The position numbers were made by a program, and so were the translations under genes. The notes under the pieces are model-generated. The model did no database searches, had not been told where the DNA came from, and saw only the letters and a program-made list of their open reading frames with translations. DNA of 64,000 nt from Thauera sp. 28. Lineage in GTDB: Bacteria; Pseudomonadota; Gammaproteobacteria; Burkholderiales; Rhodocyclaceae. The stretch is from the NCBI RefSeq assembly GCF_000310145.2, contig NZ_AMXA01000002.1, positions 186,001 to 250,000 of the forward strand, read 5' to 3'. Numbering within the stretch: position 1 is the stretch's first letter; every line of letters begins with the position of its first letter. Positions 11,768 to 23,439 of the stretch are shown in pieces.

Positions 11768-13062
11768 CGCTCTCCCCGCTCACGAGTGAGTACGCCACCA
11801 CGGGCGCGCGGATCCGTCGACGGCATCGGTGCGTTCGCACTGAGACCGGCCGCGGACTGGGAATCGGGCAGTGCCGCCGCAGGGTCACGACCACCGCTCT
11901 GCTGCATCAGCTTGTCGAGAGGCAGCAACATCAGGTTGCCATTGCCCTGGGCATCGATCATGACCTTCGAGGTGCTGGAAAACACCTGCTGCATGGTGTC
12001 GATATACAGGCGCTCGCGGGTCACGCCGGGCGCACGCTGGTACTCGGCCAGCACCTGACTGAAACGACTGGCTTCACCCTCGGCGTTGGCGACGACGCGG
12101 TCGCGGTAGGCATTCGCCTCCTCAACCAGTCGCGAGGCCGTACCACGGGCACGCGGCACGACGTCGTTGGCGTAGGCCTCACCCTCGTTCTTCTGCCGCT
12201 CACGGTCCTGACCGGCCTTGACCGCGTCGTCGAACGCGGCCTGCACCTGCTCCGGCGGCTGGGCGTTCTGCATGGTCACACGGCTGACCTGGATACCGGT
12301 CTGGTAGCGATCGAGGATGCGCTGCATCAGCTCGTGCGCCGTGGTGGCGATCTCCTCGCGCCCTTCGTACAGCACGAAGTCCATGCGGCTCTTGCCGACG
12401 ATCTCGCGCATCGCGGTCTCGGCCGCCTGCGCGACAGCTTCATCCGGGAAGCGGTTGTTGAAGACGTAGTTCTCCGGTGCATTCAGCACCCACTGCACGG
12501 CAAACTGGATGTTGATGATGTTCTCATCGTCGGTGAGCATCAGCGACTCGCGCAGCACCTTGTTACGCTCGGAGCCACGGTAGCCCACCTCGACGGTACG
12601 CACCCCGGTCAGGTCGACGATCTCGTGCGTCTCGAATGGCGCCGGCAACCTCCAGCGCAAGCCGGGCTCGGTGGTCTCCACGTACTTGCCCAGGCGCAGC
12701 ACGACGCCGCGCTGGTTCGCATCGACAGTGTAGAAACCGCTCGCCAGCCACACCAAGGCGACCAGCACGAGCAGCACGACCATGCCGCCGCCGAACTGCC
12801 GCGGCGACAAGCTCGGCATCTGCGGACCACTGCCGCCGCCGCTGCCACCACCATTGCCGTTGCCACGACTCGGGCGCTTGCCACCGAACATGCCCGTCAG
12901 GCGCTGATTGAAGTCGCGCCAGACCTCTTCGAGGTCGGGCGGTCCCTGATTGTTGCCGCGGTTGCGGTCACCGCGATTGTCGTCGTTGCGGTTGCCGTCA
13001 TCGCGGCCGCGATCGCCGTCGCTTCCGCCCTGACCACCCCAGCGTGGGTCATTGAGTGACAT
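11764..13062 (-). CDS. hflK: FtsH modulator HflK
   Basis: Partner of HflC in the FtsH-regulating complex. The N-terminus is Gly/Asn/Arg-rich (WGGQGGSDGDRGRDDGNRN), then a Gly-rich linker, a transmembrane helix (MVVLLVLVALVWLASGFY) and the SPFH domain (VDANQRGVVLRLGKYVETTEPGL, with VEVGYRG typical of HflK). Start ATG 13062 (MSLNDPRWG) fits the family; an in-frame start at 13080 would add six residues. The C-terminus carries a variable tail. Confidence 0.95.
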   Translation of the reverse strand: MSLNDPRWGGQGGSDGDRGRDDGNRNDDNRGDRNRGNNQGPPDLEEVWRDFNQRLTGMFGGKRPSRGNGNGGGSGGGSGPQMPSLSPRQFGGGMVVLLVLVALVWLASGFYTVDANQRGVVLRLGKYVETTEPGLRWRLPAPFETHEIVDLTGVRTVEVGYRGSERNKVLRESLMLTDDENIINIQFAVQWVLNAPENYVFNNRFPDEAVAQAAETAMREIVGKSRMDFVLYEGREEIATTAHELMQRILDRYQTGIQVSRVTMQNAQPPEQVQAAFDDAVKAGQDRERQKNEGEAYANDVVPRARGTASRLVEEANAYRDRVVANAEGEASRFSQVLAEYQRAPGVTRERLYIDTMQQVFSSTSKVMIDAQGNGNLMLLPLDKLMQQSGGRDPAAALPDSQSAAGLSANAPMPSTDPRARGGVLTRERGER

Positions 13063-13076
13063 GAGGATGCCTGTTA

Positions 13077-14222
13077 TCACGATTGTTCTGACCGTTCGTC
13101 TGCCGCGCCGGTTGCCCGGCCGGCGTCGTCACCGAAGGTCTGCGAGGCTACTTCGGCGAGCGCATCGCGAAGCAGGTCGAGACCTTCCCCCGTTCGGGCG
13201 CTCAAAAAAATGCGCCTGAGTTTATCACAGTCGCCCCGCTCGACCGCCGCAGCGGCTCGGGTGAGGTCGATCTTGTTCCAGACCAGGATCTGCGGCACCT
13301 CGGCGGCACCGATCTCGGCCAGGACCTGGTTCACCGCCTCGATCTGGGCGTCGCGATCCTCGCTGGCCGAATCCACCACGTGAAGCAGCAGATCGGCCTG
13401 CGCAGTCTCTTCGAGCGTTGCCTGGAATGCCGCGACCAGCGCATGAGGCAGGTCGCGGATGAAGCCAACGGTGTCCGAGAGCACCACATTCGCTCCGCCT
13501 ACGTAGAGACGTCGCGACGTGGTGTCCAGCGTGGCGAAGAGTTGGTCGGCCGCATAGGCCCCCGCCTTCGTCAGCGCATTGAACAGCGTCGACTTGCCCG
13601 CATTGGTGTAACCGACCAGAGAGACAGACAGAACGTCACGGCGTTCCCTGGCTCGTCGCCTGACCTTGCGTTGCTTCTCGATCAGCGCAAGACGCGTCTT
13701 GAGCATCTTGACGCGGTTGCCGAGCAGGCGACGGTCGGTCTCGAGCTGTTTCTCGCCCGGGCCTCGCAGGCCGATGCCGCCCTTCTGGCGCTCGAGGTGG
13801 GTCCAGCCGCGCACGAGCCGCGTCGCCAGGTGCTCGAGCTGAGCCAGTTCGACCTGGAGCTTGCCTTCATGGCTGCGTGCGCGTTGCGCGAAGATGTCGA
13901 GGATCAACGCCGTACGGTCGATGACCATGCACTGCAGTTCGCGCTCGAGATTGCGCTGCTGGGCGGGCGACAAGGCGTGATTGAACACCACGATGTCGCC
14001 TGCATTCGCACGCAGGGCCTCGGCGATCTCCTGCACCTTGCCGCTGCCGGCAAAGAGTTTGGGGTCGGGCGAGGCGCGCCTGCCCTGCACCACGCCCTCG
14101 ACGCTGGCGCCCGCGCTACCGACCAGCAGCTTGAGCTCCGACAGGCGCTCTTCGATCGCACCCTGACCAAGGTCGAGCTGGACGAGTATGGCACGCTCGC
14201 CCGATGCCGGACGCTCAAACAT
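13077..14222 (-). CDS. hflX: ribosome-associated GTPase HflX
   Basis: Heat-stress GTPase that splits stalled ribosomes. The N-terminal HflX domain (LKLLVGSAGASVEGVVQGR, PDPKLFAGSGKVQEI, VVFNHALSPAQQRNLE) and a coiled-coil (RRLLGNRVKMLKTRLALIEKQR) precede the GTPase domain: G1 GYTNAGKSTLFN, G3 DTVGFI, G4 NKID. 381 residues. It lies directly between hfq and hflK, the standard order. Confidence 0.96.
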   Translation of the reverse strand: MFERPASGERAILVQLDLGQGAIEERLSELKLLVGSAGASVEGVVQGRRASPDPKLFAGSGKVQEIAEALRANAGDIVVFNHALSPAQQRNLERELQCMVIDRTALILDIFAQRARSHEGKLQVELAQLEHLATRLVRGWTHLERQKGGIGLRGPGEKQLETDRRLLGNRVKMLKTRLALIEKQRKVRRRARERRDVLSVSLVGYTNAGKSTLFNALTKAGAYAADQLFATLDTTSRRLYVGGANVVLSDTVGFIRDLPHALVAAFQATLEETAQADLLLHVVDSASEDRDAQIEAVNQVLAEIGAAEVPQILVWNKIDLTRAAAAVERGDCDKLRRIFLSARTGEGLDLLRDALAEVASQTFGDDAGRATGAADERSEQS

Positions 14223-14273
14223 GCATGCTCCCCGCGACCGTCATGCGCCGGCCGCAGCGCTTGGACACGGCTC

Positions 14274-14510
14274 TCAGTTGCTGCCCTCGTCCTGCTGGAT
14301 GACCACGGGGCGGGCAGGCACGACGGTGGAGATGGCGTGCTTGTAGACCATCTGCGTCACAGTATTCTTGAGCAGAACGACGTACTGGTCGAAGGACTCG
14401 ACCTGGCCCTGGAGCTTGATGCCATTGACGAGATAGATCGACACCGGAATGTGCTCGCGGCGCAGGGTATTGAGGAAGGGGTCTTGTAGAAGTTGCCCTT
14501 TGTTGCTCAT
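14274..14510 (-). CDS. hfq: RNA chaperone Hfq
   Basis: Hexameric Sm-like protein that pairs small RNAs with mRNAs. 78 residues with the Sm1 ([22 protein letters not shown]) and Sm2 ([11 protein letters not shown]) motifs, including the YKHA proximal-face residues, and [14 protein letters not shown] at the N-terminus. The short acidic C-terminal tail (QQDEGSN) is typical of betaproteobacteria. Confidence 0.97.
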   Translation of the reverse strand: MSNKGQLLQDPFLNTLRREHIPVSIYLVNGIKLQGQVESFDQYVVLLKNTVTQMVYKHAISTVVPARPVVIQQDEGSN

Positions 14511-14623
14511 CGTTGAACCTCTTTATATTGTGTTTATAAGAATGCGGGATTCTTGTTGCACTGCGGCATTGCAGTATGCAACGAAATCCGGGTGTGGAAA
14601 GCAGAAGTGCATCGAAAAAATGC

Positions 14624-15952
14624 TCAGGACCGCGTCGCGAACGGATTGTGCGTGGTGCGGAACTGGATGCGCAAGGGCGTGCCCTGAAGCTTGAACGCCT
14701 CCAGGAAGCAGCGTTCGAGGTAGCGCACGTAGGACGCCGGAATGTCATCGAGTGCATTGCCGTGAATGACGATCACCGGCGGGTTCATGCCCCCCTGATG
14801 CGCGTAGCGCATCTTTGGACGCGCCATGCCATGCCTTGGCGGGGCCTGGCGGGCGACGGCCTGCTGCAGGGTACGCGTCAGGCGCGGCGTCGCCAGGTTA
14901 GCGGTCGCCGCCGCATAGGCCGCATCGACCGATTTCAACAGGCCGTTGATGCCTTCGGCCTTGAGCGCCGAAATCTGGTGGAAACGCGCAAAGGACAGGA
15001 AGGCGAGCTTGCGTGCGATATCGGCCTTGAGGCGGTCGCGACGGTATTCATCGACCGCATCCCACTTGTTGATCGCCACCACCAGCGCGCGCCCGGCCTC
15101 GAGAGCGAAACCCGCGATGTGCGCATCCTGGTCGGAGATATCCTGCGCCGCATCGAGCACCAGCACGATGACGTTGGCCTCCTGGATGGCCTGCAGGGTC
15201 TTGATCACCGAGAACTTCTCGATCGCCTCGAACACCCTGCCCTTGCGCCGCAGGCCTGCGGTATCGATCAGGGTGTAGCGCCGGCCGGCGCGCTCGAAGG
15301 GGATCGCGATCGCGTCGCGCGTGGTGCCCGGCAGATCGAAGGCGATCACGCGCTCCTCACCGAGCAGCGTATTGACCAGGGTGGATTTGCCGACATTGGG
15401 GCGCCCGACGATGGCAACCTTGGGCCCTTCATCCTCGCGCGCCTCGATTTCCTCATCCACCGGGAAGGGGGCGAGCACGATGTCGACCAACTGCTTGACG
15501 CCGTCGCCATGAGCGGCGGATACCGGCAGCGGGTCACCCAGGCCGAGCGCGTGAAAATCGGCTGCGACCATGGCGCGATCGAGCCCCTCGGCCTTATTGA
15601 CGACCAGGTGCACCGGGCGCCCGGCACGGCGCAGGCGCGCGGCGATGTTCTCGTCGTGCGGCGTGCGCCCGGCGCGGCCATCGACCAGGAACAGCAGCAC
15701 GTCCGCTTCGGCAATCGCCTGCTCGGCCTGGCGCGCCATCTCGTGCATGATGCCGTCCTTGGCGACGGGATCGAAGCCGGCGGTATCGACCACAAGATAG
15801 TCGCGCTCGCCGACACGACCGATACCGTAATGGCGGTCGCGGGTCAGGCCGGGCTGGTCGGCGACCAGCGCATCGCGGGTGCGCGTCAGGCGGTTGAACA
15901 GGGTCGACTTGCCGACATTGGGGCGGCCGACCAGAACGATGGTGGGTTTCAC
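14624..15952 (-). CDS. der: ribosome biogenesis GTPase Der (EngA)
   Basis: Tandem GTPase essential for 50S assembly. G domain 1: [26 protein letters not shown] domain 2: [27 protein letters not shown]. The C-terminal KH-like domain ends with [23 protein letters not shown]. 442 residues, normal length. Upstream neighbour bamB ends 12 bp away. Confidence 0.97.
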   Translation of the reverse strand: MKPTIVLVGRPNVGKSTLFNRLTRTRDALVADQPGLTRDRHYGIGRVGERDYLVVDTAGFDPVAKDGIMHEMARQAEQAIAEADVLLFLVDGRAGRTPHDENIAARLRRAGRPVHLVVNKAEGLDRAMVAADFHALGLGDPLPVSAAHGDGVKQLVDIVLAPFPVDEEIEAREDEGPKVAIVGRPNVGKSTLVNTLLGEERVIAFDLPGTTRDAIAIPFERAGRRYTLIDTAGLRRKGRVFEAIEKFSVIKTLQAIQEANVIVLVLDAAQDISDQDAHIAGFALEAGRALVVAINKWDAVDEYRRDRLKADIARKLAFLSFARFHQISALKAEGINGLLKSVDAAYAAATANLATPRLTRTLQQAVARQAPPRHGMARPKMRYAHQGGMNPPVIVIHGNALDDIPASYVRYLERCFLEAFKLQGTPLRIQFRTTHNPFATRS

Positions 15953-15964
15953 TGAATCCTTGCC

Positions 15965-17107
15965 TCAGCGTACTTCGTACGCGGTAATGTCGCCGCCACT
16001 GCCCTGGACGACGAAGCCCCGGCCAAAGGCAACGGGATCGGCCTCGATCGGGCGGCTGCCGGCACGTTCGCGCGCGGCGAAGCGGCCGCTCTCGCGCTCG
16101 AGGGCATGGACGTAGCCCTCCAGGTCGCCCACGACCACATAGTCGCCGACGATGAGCGGACGCGACACCTTGCGGCGAGCGAGCGCGTCCTGTTTCCACA
16201 CGCTTGCGCCACTGTAGGCATCGAGTGCATGCACGGCGTCGTTGTCGTCGGTGATCATGGCAAAGCGGGCGTCGCGGTCCATGCCCACGCTGCTGGAGAA
16301 ATCGCGCGCCCACAGGGCGTTGCCATTGGTGCTGTCGAAGCAGGCCGCGCGCCCCTGGTAGCTCACCGCGCACACCTCGCGCCGCCCGACCACGGGCGTG
16401 CCGGCAACGTCGGCCACGCGTTCAAGCTCGGTGGCGCCACGCGGCATCGCAACGTTGAGCTCGGTGATCGCACCACCGTTGGCCGCATTGATGACGACCA
16501 GGCGGCCACCGGGGAAGCCGGCGAGCACCACCGCCCCTTCGAGCACCACACCGGAAAAGCTGCGCAGCGCCAGCGGCGGGTTGCTACGCTGGTACACCCA
16601 CCTCCGGCTGCCATCGCGCGCGTCGAGCGCAATCAGGCGGTTGTCCGAAGCGCGCACGACAACGATCTCGAACCCCACTGCCGGCGGCGCGAGCACCTCG
16701 GCACCAACCGCCGCACGCCAGCGCTCGCTGCCGTTGGCAGCATCGAACGCGATCACCGTGCCGTCGGTCGCGACCACAACAACCTGGCGACCATCGGTAC
16801 CGACACCCGCAGACAGGCGCTTGTCCGCCTGCACCCGCCACACCGCCGCGCCACCCTGGAAACGAGCGACATCGCCACGATGCGCTGCGGCATAGACGCT
16901 GTCGCTCCAGACCGCAGGCTGGAAACGGTAGATGCCTGCATCACCGATATCGGCACGCCACTGGCTGACGAGTTGCGCGCTCGGCTGGAGACTGACGAGC
17001 GGCGCGGGCTTTGCTGCCGAACTCGCAAAGGGATTGAGCGAAGAGCAGCCGGTGGCGAAGACCACTGCGGCGATGAGCGGAACAACACGCAGCGAAGACA
17101 GCTTCAT
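15965..17107 (-). CDS. bamB: outer membrane assembly lipoprotein BamB
   Basis: Lipoprotein of the BAM complex that folds outer-membrane beta-barrels. A signal peptide ends in lipobox ATGC with Cys21 as the lipidated residue. Repeated PQQ-like blades of an eight-bladed beta-propeller follow (ANGSERWRAAVGAEVLAPPAV, ARDGSRRWVYQRSNPPLALRSF, SYQGRAACFDSTNGNALWARDF). 380 residues. The gene sits in the conserved order hisS-yfgM-bamB-der. Confidence 0.95.
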   Translation of the reverse strand: MKLSSLRVVPLIAAVVFATGCSSLNPFASSAAKPAPLVSLQPSAQLVSQWRADIGDAGIYRFQPAVWSDSVYAAAHRGDVARFQGGAAVWRVQADKRLSAGVGTDGRQVVVVATDGTVIAFDAANGSERWRAAVGAEVLAPPAVGFEIVVVRASDNRLIALDARDGSRRWVYQRSNPPLALRSFSGVVLEGAVVLAGFPGGRLVVINAANGGAITELNVAMPRGATELERVADVAGTPVVGRREVCAVSYQGRAACFDSTNGNALWARDFSSSVGMDRDARFAMITDDNDAVHALDAYSGASVWKQDALARRKVSRPLIVGDYVVVGDLEGYVHALERESGRFAARERAGSRPIEADPVAFGRGFVVQGSGGDITAYEVR

Positions 17108-17110
17108 CGA

Positions 17111-17758
17111 TCAGACTCCAAGGGATTCAAGCTTGACACGCACGACCTCGCGCAGCGTGACGGCTTCGTCACCGTCGCCGGCAAGTGCGTCAATCGCGCC
17201 CTGATAGGCGGCACGGGCCTCGACCAGCTTGCCCTGCGCGGCCAGGATGTCACCGCGCAGGTCGTCGAAGCGGGCCTTGTAGGCCGCTGACGGTGCCGGC
17301 TGCAGGCGGGCAAGCGCGGCGTCCAGTTCCCCCTGTTGCAGCAGCACGGCCGCCAGTCGAAGGCGCGCGAGATCGCGCAGCGCAGGGTCCTTGCCCTTGT
17401 CCGCTGCCCACTCGAGAGGCGCGCGGGCATTGACCAGGTCGCCCGCTTCGAACTGCAGCGCGGCAGACAACAGGGCGCCCAGCTGCGCACTCACCGTCCC
17501 TGGATACTCGCCGATCAAGCGCCCCGCAGCCTCACGCGCCTTGTGCGCATCCTGCTGCTCGGCAGCCTGCTGCACGGCGTAGTAAAGCCCGCCGGCGGCA
17601 ACTGCACTGCGGTTCTGGTACCACTGCCAGCCCTGCCAGCCGACCGAAGCCACCGCGGCAGCCACGGCAAGGGCGACGACCAGATTGCCGTACTGCGCCC
17701 ACCACGCCTTGAGCTCGGAAATCTGCTCCTGCTCTTCGAGATCGTATACCGCCATCAT
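17111..17758 (-). CDS. yfgM: YfgM-like TPR periplasmic chaperone subunit
   Basis: Type II membrane protein that interacts with the PpiD/Sec translocon. A cytoplasmic start ([23 protein letters not shown]) precedes one transmembrane helix ([19 protein letters not shown]) and a TPR-like periplasmic domain. About 215 residues. The start overlaps the hisS stop codon (ATGATG; the second ATG at 17755 also works). The in-frame extension into hisS is not coding. Confidence 0.9.
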   Translation of the reverse strand: MMAVYDLEEQEQISELKAWWAQYGNLVVALAVAAAVASVGWQGWQWYQNRSAVAAGGLYYAVQQAAEQQDAHKAREAAGRLIGEYPGTVSAQLGALLSAALQFEAGDLVNARAPLEWAADKGKDPALRDLARLRLAAVLLQQGELDAALARLQPAPSAAYKARFDDLRGDILAAQGKLVEARAAYQGAIDALAGDGDEAVTLREVVRVKLESLGV

Positions 17759-19053
17759 TGACCCTCTTGTACTGATTCGTCGGAATACAGCAGCGCCGCC
17801 ATCGCCTCGGGCAGGGCCTCGAGGCTGACACGCAATTGCACACCGCCACCGCGCAGCGGCTTGAGGCCAACCTCGCCTGCGGCAGCCTCCTCTTCGCCGA
17901 TGACCACCGCGACCGGCGCTGCACTGGCATCGGCCTTCTTCATCTGCGACTTGAAGCTGCCGCCGCCACAATGCATGAGCGCCGCGAAGCCATGCTCGCG
18001 CAAGGATTCTGCCGCCCGCATCGCCAGGCGCTGCGCAGCCTCGCCGACACTGACGACATAGGCGTCGGGCGCAGCACGCTCGCTCTCGCCACCGCAGGCC
18101 TGCCATAGCAGCAACAGGCGCTCGATGCCGATGGCGAAGCCAGCCGCAGGCTGCGGCTTGGCACCGAGTTGCGCAAACAGACCATCATACCGTCCGCCGG
18201 CGCAGATCGTGCCCTGCGCGCCCAGCCGCGTGGTCACCCACTCGAAGACGGTGCGGTTGTAGTAGTCCAGCCCGCGCACCAGGCGATGGTTGATGCGGAA
18301 CGGGATACCTGCATCCTTGAGGAAGACCTGAACAGCCTCGAAGTGCGCCTTGGATTCGTCGCCCAGGTAGTCGGCAAGCCTGGGCGCGCCCTCGACGATG
18401 GCCTGCAGCTCAGGGTTCTTGGTGTCGAGGATGCGCAGCGGATTGGTGTGCAGGCGGCGCTTGCCATCCTCGTCGAGCTTGTCCTGATGCTGCTCGAGAT
18501 AGGCAATGAGTGCCGCGCGGTGCTGCGCGCGCTCTTCGGGAGCGCCGAGCGAATTGATCTCGAGCGCGACATCCTCCAGGCCGAGGTCGTCCCACAGGCG
18601 AGCGCACATCAGGATCAACTCGGCATCGGTGTCGGCACCGGCGAAACCCAGCGCTTCGACGCCGATCTGGTGGAACTGGCGGTAGCGCCCCTTCTGCGGA
18701 CGCTCGTGACGGAACATCGGGCCGTAGTAATAGAGACGCTGCGGGCCGCCCGCGGCGATCAGGCTGTGCTGGATGGCCGCACGCACGCAGGACGCCGTAC
18801 CCTCGGGGCGCAGTGTCAGGTGCTCGCCGTTCAGGGCGTCCTCGAAGGAGTACATCTCCTTTTCGACGATATCGGTGACCTCGCCGATCGCGCGCTTGAA
18901 CAGCGGTGTCGGCTCGACCAGCGGCATGCGGATGGGCCGGTAGCCGTAGCTCTGCAGCCAGTCGCGCACGATGTTCTCGAAGTACTCCCAGGTTTCGGCG
19001 TCGTCGGGCAGGATGTCGTTCATCCCGCGCACGGCCTGCAAGGTCTGGCTCAT
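17755..19053 (-). CDS. hisS: histidyl-tRNA synthetase
   Basis: Class II aminoacyl-tRNA synthetase. Motif 1 region [19 protein letters not shown], motif 2 [22 protein letters not shown], HisA-type signatures [13 protein letters not shown] and CAGGRYDGL, and motif 3 [12 protein letters not shown], then an anticodon-binding domain. 432 residues, full catalytic motifs, unlike the HisZ paralogue at 9.5 kb. Confidence 0.97.
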   Translation of the reverse strand: MSQTLQAVRGMNDILPDDAETWEYFENIVRDWLQSYGYRPIRMPLVEPTPLFKRAIGEVTDIVEKEMYSFEDALNGEHLTLRPEGTASCVRAAIQHSLIAAGGPQRLYYYGPMFRHERPQKGRYRQFHQIGVEALGFAGADTDAELILMCARLWDDLGLEDVALEINSLGAPEERAQHRAALIAYLEQHQDKLDEDGKRRLHTNPLRILDTKNPELQAIVEGAPRLADYLGDESKAHFEAVQVFLKDAGIPFRINHRLVRGLDYYNRTVFEWVTTRLGAQGTICAGGRYDGLFAQLGAKPQPAAGFAIGIERLLLLWQACGGESERAAPDAYVVSVGEAAQRLAMRAAESLREHGFAALMHCGGGSFKSQMKKADASAAPVAVVIGEEEAAAGEVGLKPLRGGGVQLRVSLEALPEAMAALLYSDESVQEGQ

Positions 19054-19143
19054 GAATGCGTGGTCTTTGCGTTATTGCGTTGTTGCGCTTTTGCGCGCTC
19101 GTTATGGTTTGCGGCTGAGGCTGGCGGCCCGGCCGGGCGCCTT

Positions 19144-20397
19144 TCAGCCGCCCTTCCTGACGTATTTCGTGGCCACGTATTCGTCGACGATGGCCTTGAA
19201 CTCGGCACCGATGTTGTCACCGCGCAGGGTCACCACCTTCTCGCCGTCGACATACACCGGTGCAGCCGGGGTTTCACCCGTGCCGGGCAGGGAAATGCCG
19301 ATGTTGGCATGCTTGCTCTCGCCCGGACCATTCACCACGCAGCCCATCACCGCCAGCGTCATGTTCTCGACTCCGTCGTACTGCTCGCGCCAGACCGGCA
19401 TCTGCGCACGCACGTAGTCCTGGATGCCCGAGGCGAGTTCCTGGAAGAACGTGCTGGTGGTACGTCCGCAACCGGGGCACGCGGTGACCATGGGAGTGAA
19501 CGCGCGCAGCCCCATGGTCTGCAGGATCTCCTGCGCGACCACGACCTCCTGCGTGCGACTGCCGCCTGGCTCGGGAGTGAGCGAGATGCGGATGGTGTCG
19601 CCGATGCCCTCCTGCAGCAGCACCGCGAGCGCGGCCGTGGAGCCCACGATGCCCTTGCTGCCCATGCCGGCCTCGGTCAGGCCCAGGTGCAGGGCGTAGT
19701 CGCTGCGCCGCGCCAGTTCGCGATACACCGCGATCAGATCCTGCACGCTCGAAACCTTGGCCGACAGGATGATGCGCTCGCGCCCCAGGCCGTACTCCTC
19801 GGCCTTGGCAGCGGACTCCAGCGCGGAGACCACGAGCGCCTCGCGCATCACGGCTCCCGCGTCGCGCGGTTCGGCGCGACTGGCATTCTCATCCATGATG
19901 CGCGCGAGCACGGATTGGTCGAGACTGCCCCAGTTGACACCGATGCGTACCGGTTTGTCGTAGCGGCAGGCGAGCTCCACGATCGCAGCGAACTGAGGGT
20001 CACGCTTGCTGCCCGCGCCCACGTTGCCGGGGTTGATGCGGAACTTCGCGAGCGCCTCGGCGCAAGCCGGAAAATCGGTGAGGAGCTTGTGGCCGTTGTA
20101 ATGGAAGTCGCCAACGAGCGGCACATCCATGTTCAGCGCCAGCAGGCGGTCGCGGATATGCGGCACGGCCTTCGCGGCGGCCTCGTTGTTGACCGTGATA
20201 CGCACGATCTCCGATCCCGCGCGTGCGAGCTCGGCGACCTGCATCGCCGTGGCGAGCACATCAGCAGTATCGGTATTGGTCATCGACTGCACGACGACCG
20301 GTGCGTCGCCACCGACTCGGACCTTGCCGACAATGACCTGGCGCGTATTGTGGCGAGCCAGCGGGCAAGCGGGAATGGGCATCTGTTCTTGATTCAT
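19144..20397 (-). CDS. ispG: 4-hydroxy-3-methylbut-2-enyl diphosphate synthase (flavodoxin) IspG
   Basis: [4Fe-4S] enzyme of the MEP isoprenoid pathway that converts MEcPP to HMBPP. TIM-barrel start ([28 protein letters not shown]) and C-terminal cluster ligands ACPGCGRTT and [22 protein letters not shown] 20397 (MNQEQMPIP) gives 417 residues; an upstream TTG at 20415 would overlap the rodZ stop and is an alternative. Confidence 0.96.
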   Translation of the reverse strand: MNQEQMPIPACPLARHNTRQVIVGKVRVGGDAPVVVQSMTNTDTADVLATAMQVAELARAGSEIVRITVNNEAAAKAVPHIRDRLLALNMDVPLVGDFHYNGHKLLTDFPACAEALAKFRINPGNVGAGSKRDPQFAAIVELACRYDKPVRIGVNWGSLDQSVLARIMDENASRAEPRDAGAVMREALVVSALESAAKAEEYGLGRERIILSAKVSSVQDLIAVYRELARRSDYALHLGLTEAGMGSKGIVGSTAALAVLLQEGIGDTIRISLTPEPGGSRTQEVVVAQEILQTMGLRAFTPMVTACPGCGRTTSTFFQELASGIQDYVRAQMPVWREQYDGVENMTLAVMGCVVNGPGESKHANIGISLPGTGETPAAPVYVDGEKVVTLRGDNIGAEFKAIVDEYVATKYVRKGG

Positions 20398-20411
20398 GAC
20401 TGGGAAAGCAC

Positions 20412-21359
20412 TCAACGCAAGGTCAGACGGGCAACCGAGCCACGGACATGCTTCGCGAGGTCGACCGGCTGACCATCGAACTCGAGATTGACGCTGCTGG
20501 CATTGCCAACGACCAAGACGAACGGGGGCGTACCCTGGACCGTACGCGAACTGCCCGCACGATTGGTGCCCGAATGCAGGATGCTGCCGGAAGCGTCACG
20601 CACCTCGACCCAGGAGTCCGCACCGAAGCGAAACACCAGTTGCCTGCCCGCGCCGTCAGCTGCGGCCTCGGGCGCGGCTGACGGCGCAGGCGCCGCCTCG
20701 GCCTGGACGCTGCCATCACCGCCCGCAGCGGCAGTGCCTGCCGTCGGTTCGCTGACGGCGGCAGGCGCCGCACTATCCTCCGAGCCACCATTCGCCTCGG
20801 CAGCCGCAGCCTCCTCGGCTGCCGGAGGCTCTACCGCAGGCGGACTGATTGGCTGCATCGGCGCCTGGACAAATGCAGGGACCGCCTCGCTGGTGTCGTC
20901 GCCAGCGGTGGTCGCCGGCTCGGTCTGGAACCAGTCGAAATACCAGCCCGCCAGAACGAGCGCGACCAGCACCACCACGACAGCGCCAAGCGGAAAGCTC
21001 GCACGCCGCGAACCGGATCCACTCGGCAGGTCGCCATCGGCGTTGCTAATGGGCGCAAGGTCGGGCGAGCCGGCAACCGAAGCGTGCTGCAAGCTGTCGA
21101 GCAGGGGCGCGGCATCCACGCCCACGTAGCGCGCGTAATTGCGGATGAAGCCGCGCACGAAGGCCATGCCGGGCAGCGCAGCGAAGTCGTCACGTTCGAG
21201 GGCTTCGATCTGCCGCGGGCGCAGCTTGAGGGCAAAGGCGACCTCGTGCACCGACTCACCCCGTGCTTCGCGCGCACGGCGCAGCCGCGTGCCCGCAGAC
21301 GCTGCCGCCTCGGCTGCGGCATCGGGCCGAACGGATTGATCTGGCTGCTGGCTGCTCAC
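20412..21359 (-). CDS. rodZ: cytoskeletal protein RodZ-like, HTH plus DUF4115
   Basis: Bitopic membrane protein linking MreB to the elongation machinery. An N-terminal Xre-like helix-turn-helix ([54 protein letters not shown]), a transmembrane helix ([23 protein letters not shown]), an Ala/Pro/Glu-rich linker and a C-terminal DUF4115 beta domain ([23 protein letters not shown]). The start is GTG, overlapping the pilW stop by 4 bp. Confidence 0.93.
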   Translation of the reverse strand: MSSQQPDQSVRPDAAAEAAASAGTRLRRAREARGESVHEVAFALKLRPRQIEALERDDFAALPGMAFVRGFIRNYARYVGVDAAPLLDSLQHASVAGSPDLAPISNADGDLPSGSGSRRASFPLGAVVVVLVALVLAGWYFDWFQTEPATTAGDDTSEAVPAFVQAPMQPISPPAVEPPAAEEAAAAEANGGSEDSAAPAAVSEPTAGTAAAGGDGSVQAEAAPAPSAAPEAAADGAGRQLVFRFGADSWVEVRDASGSILHSGTNRAGSSRTVQGTPPFVLVVGNASSVNLEFDGQPVDLAKHVRGSVARLTLR

Positions 21360-22162
21360 TCGTACTGTCCTTGGATCATCAGTTGATACTCACTGGAATT
21401 GCCGAAGCGGCTGCCCAGTTGCGAGGCATAGCTCGCCTCGGCATCTCGATTGCCGAGCCGGCGCTCGGTGCGCAGACCGAGCCAGGCCGACGCGGCGGTC
21501 GGCCCCTGCTGCTGGTGCAGTCGGATCAGATGCGTACGCGCCTGCTCCAGCCGTCCGCCGCGATAGGCAATATCGGCGAGGTGGAAAAGCGCGAGGCCGT
21601 TCTGTGGGTCGACCTGCAGTGCACGCTGGAACTGCAGCTCGGCGCCGGCATCGTCCTTGCGCCGCAGCTCGCACAGGCCCGCGTTCGTCAGCGGCCGGCC
21701 AGGGTAGCGGTAATAAGGGTTGCGCGCAGCCATCGCGAGCCGCTCGAGCCCCTCGCTTTCCTTGCCCTGCAGACACAGGAACCAACCATAGCTATTGTTG
21801 AAATCCGGATCTCCCGGCGCTATGCGCAGGGCGCGCTCGAAGTTGTCCCGCGCCGCCGCCAGCTCATCGACCAGCATGTAGGCGAGGCCCAGCAGGTGGA
21901 AGGCCGGGGCATAGTTGGGGCTGTCCTGAAGTGCGATCCTGGCTTCGTCGAGCGCAACGTCGTAGCGCCCGACCTCGAAGTACGCCATGCCCAACTCGAC
22001 ATGGACATGAGCCCGCGCCTCCTCGGGTGTAGCCGGCGTAACATCCGACAGCGGCCGGCTCGCGGCCGCGGAATCGAACGCCGAGCCGCCAGGGACCGTC
22101 GCACACCCGGCCAGCAGCGCAGCCGCCACTGCTGCGGCAGTTAGCAGCGGACGATGTCTCAT
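21356..22162 (-). CDS. pilW: type IV pilus assembly lipoprotein PilW/PilF (TPR)
   Basis: TPR lipoprotein needed for PilQ secretin assembly. Lipobox LAGC with Cys20, then about six TPR units ([80 protein letters not shown]). 268 residues. It overlaps rlmN by 4 bp, the usual rlmN-pilW-rodZ-ispG order. Confidence 0.93.
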   Translation of the reverse strand: MRHRPLLTAAAVAAALLAGCATVPGGSAFDSAAASRPLSDVTPATPEEARAHVHVELGMAYFEVGRYDVALDEARIALQDSPNYAPAFHLLGLAYMLVDELAAARDNFERALRIAPGDPDFNNSYGWFLCLQGKESEGLERLAMAARNPYYRYPGRPLTNAGLCELRRKDDAGAELQFQRALQVDPQNGLALFHLADIAYRGGRLEQARTHLIRLHQQQGPTAASAWLGLRTERRLGNRDAEASYASQLGSRFGNSSEYQLMIQGQYE

Positions 22163-23307
22163 CTTCGTTCCTCCGTGATCTGCGTCAGACGCACCGTGCG
22201 CCGAGTTCTGTCCTGGACCTGGCCTGCGAGCTGGCCACAGGCCGCATCAACATCGTCGCCGCGCGTCTTGCGCGTGGTGGTGACAATGCCAGCGTCAATC
22301 AGGATACCGGCAAAACGGCGGATACGTTCCGCCGGCGAGCGCTCGAAGCCCGAGTTCGGGAATGGATTGAAGGGAATCAAATTGAACTTGCACGGTGTGT
22401 CACGCACGAGTGCAAGCAGCTCGCGCGCATGCGCATCGCTGTCATTGACGCCGTCGAGCATCACGTACTCGAAGGTCACGAAGTCGCGCGGCGCACGCTC
22501 GAGGTAGCGCTGACAGGCCGCCATCAGCTCGCGCAGCGGGTATTTCTGGTTGATCGGGACGAGACGGTCGCGCAATGCGTCGTTGGACGCGTGCAGCGAC
22601 ACCGCGAGCGCCACCGGGCACTCCTCGCGCAAGCGGTCCATGGCCGGCACGATGCCCGATGTCGACACCGTAACGCGGCGGCGCGACAAGCCGTAGGCGT
22701 GATCGTCGAGCATCAGGCGCAACGCGGTGACGACATTGTCGAAGTTGGCCAGCGGCTCGCCCATGCCCATCATCACCACATTGCTGATGATGCGACCATT
22801 GTCCTTGTCACCGGCTTCGAGTTCCTGCACGGACTCACTCGCATCGGCCCTGGCGGCGCCCAGCAGCTTGTTGGCCAGCCACAGCTGGCCAACGATTTCC
22901 GCCGCACTCAGGTTGCGGTTGAATCCCTGTTTGCCGGTTGAGCAGAACGCGCAATCGAGCGCGCAGCCCGCTTGCGACGACACGCACAGCGTGCCGCGGT
23001 TGGTCTCGGGGATGAACACGGTCTCGACCGCATTGGCGTTGCCAACGTCGAGCAGCCACTTGCGCGTACCGTCGGCCGAGATCGAATCGCGCACCGGTAC
23101 CGGCGGGCGGATCGTGGCGATCTCCTTGAGCTTGGCGCGCAGGGACTTGGCGACGTCGGTCATCGCATCGAAGTCGTCGCAGCCCTCGCGATGCATCCAG
23201 CGCATCACCTGGCGGGCGCGAAAAGGCTTCTCGCCCAGCCCGGCGAACCAGGCGACGAGGCCATCGACATCGAAGTCAAGCAGATTGACCGGCTTGGAAG
23301 TGCTCAT
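22159..23307 (-). CDS. rlmN: dual-specificity RNA methyltransferase RlmN
   Basis: Radical SAM enzyme that makes m2A2503 in 23S rRNA and m2A37 in tRNAs. Radical SAM motif [20 protein letters not shown] (CxxxCxxC), [28 protein letters not shown], and the catalytic C-terminal cysteine region [14 protein letters not shown]. Start ATG 23307 gives 382 residues; an upstream GTG at 23319 adds four. Confidence 0.96.
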   Translation of the reverse strand: MSTSKPVNLLDFDVDGLVAWFAGLGEKPFRARQVMRWMHREGCDDFDAMTDVAKSLRAKLKEIATIRPPVPVRDSISADGTRKWLLDVGNANAVETVFIPETNRGTLCVSSQAGCALDCAFCSTGKQGFNRNLSAAEIVGQLWLANKLLGAARADASESVQELEAGDKDNGRIISNVVMMGMGEPLANFDNVVTALRLMLDDHAYGLSRRRVTVSTSGIVPAMDRLREECPVALAVSLHASNDALRDRLVPINQKYPLRELMAACQRYLERAPRDFVTFEYVMLDGVNDSDAHARELLALVRDTPCKFNLIPFNPFPNSGFERSPAERIRRFAGILIDAGIVTTTRKTRGDDVDAACGQLAGQVQDRTRRTVRLTQITEERR

Positions 23308-23365
23308 GCCTGAAACCACACCTTATGGCAGCAGCGGCCTCAAATCGCAGGCCGCCCGTAATGCA

Positions 23366-23427
23366 AACGGCCCGCACACGCCGCATGCGGTGCGGGACGC
23401 ACCGCGAAGCGTGCGCGACGGGCCGTT
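23366..23427 (-). terminator. long hairpin between rlmN and ndk
   Basis: AACGGCCCG (23366-23374) pairs with CGGGCCGTT (23419-23427) around a second internal hairpin. It lies just past the ndk stop and before rlmN, both on the minus strand. There is no clear T-run, so termination is inferred only from position and stem strength. Confidence 0.5.
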
Positions 23428-23439
23428 GGTACGGACCGC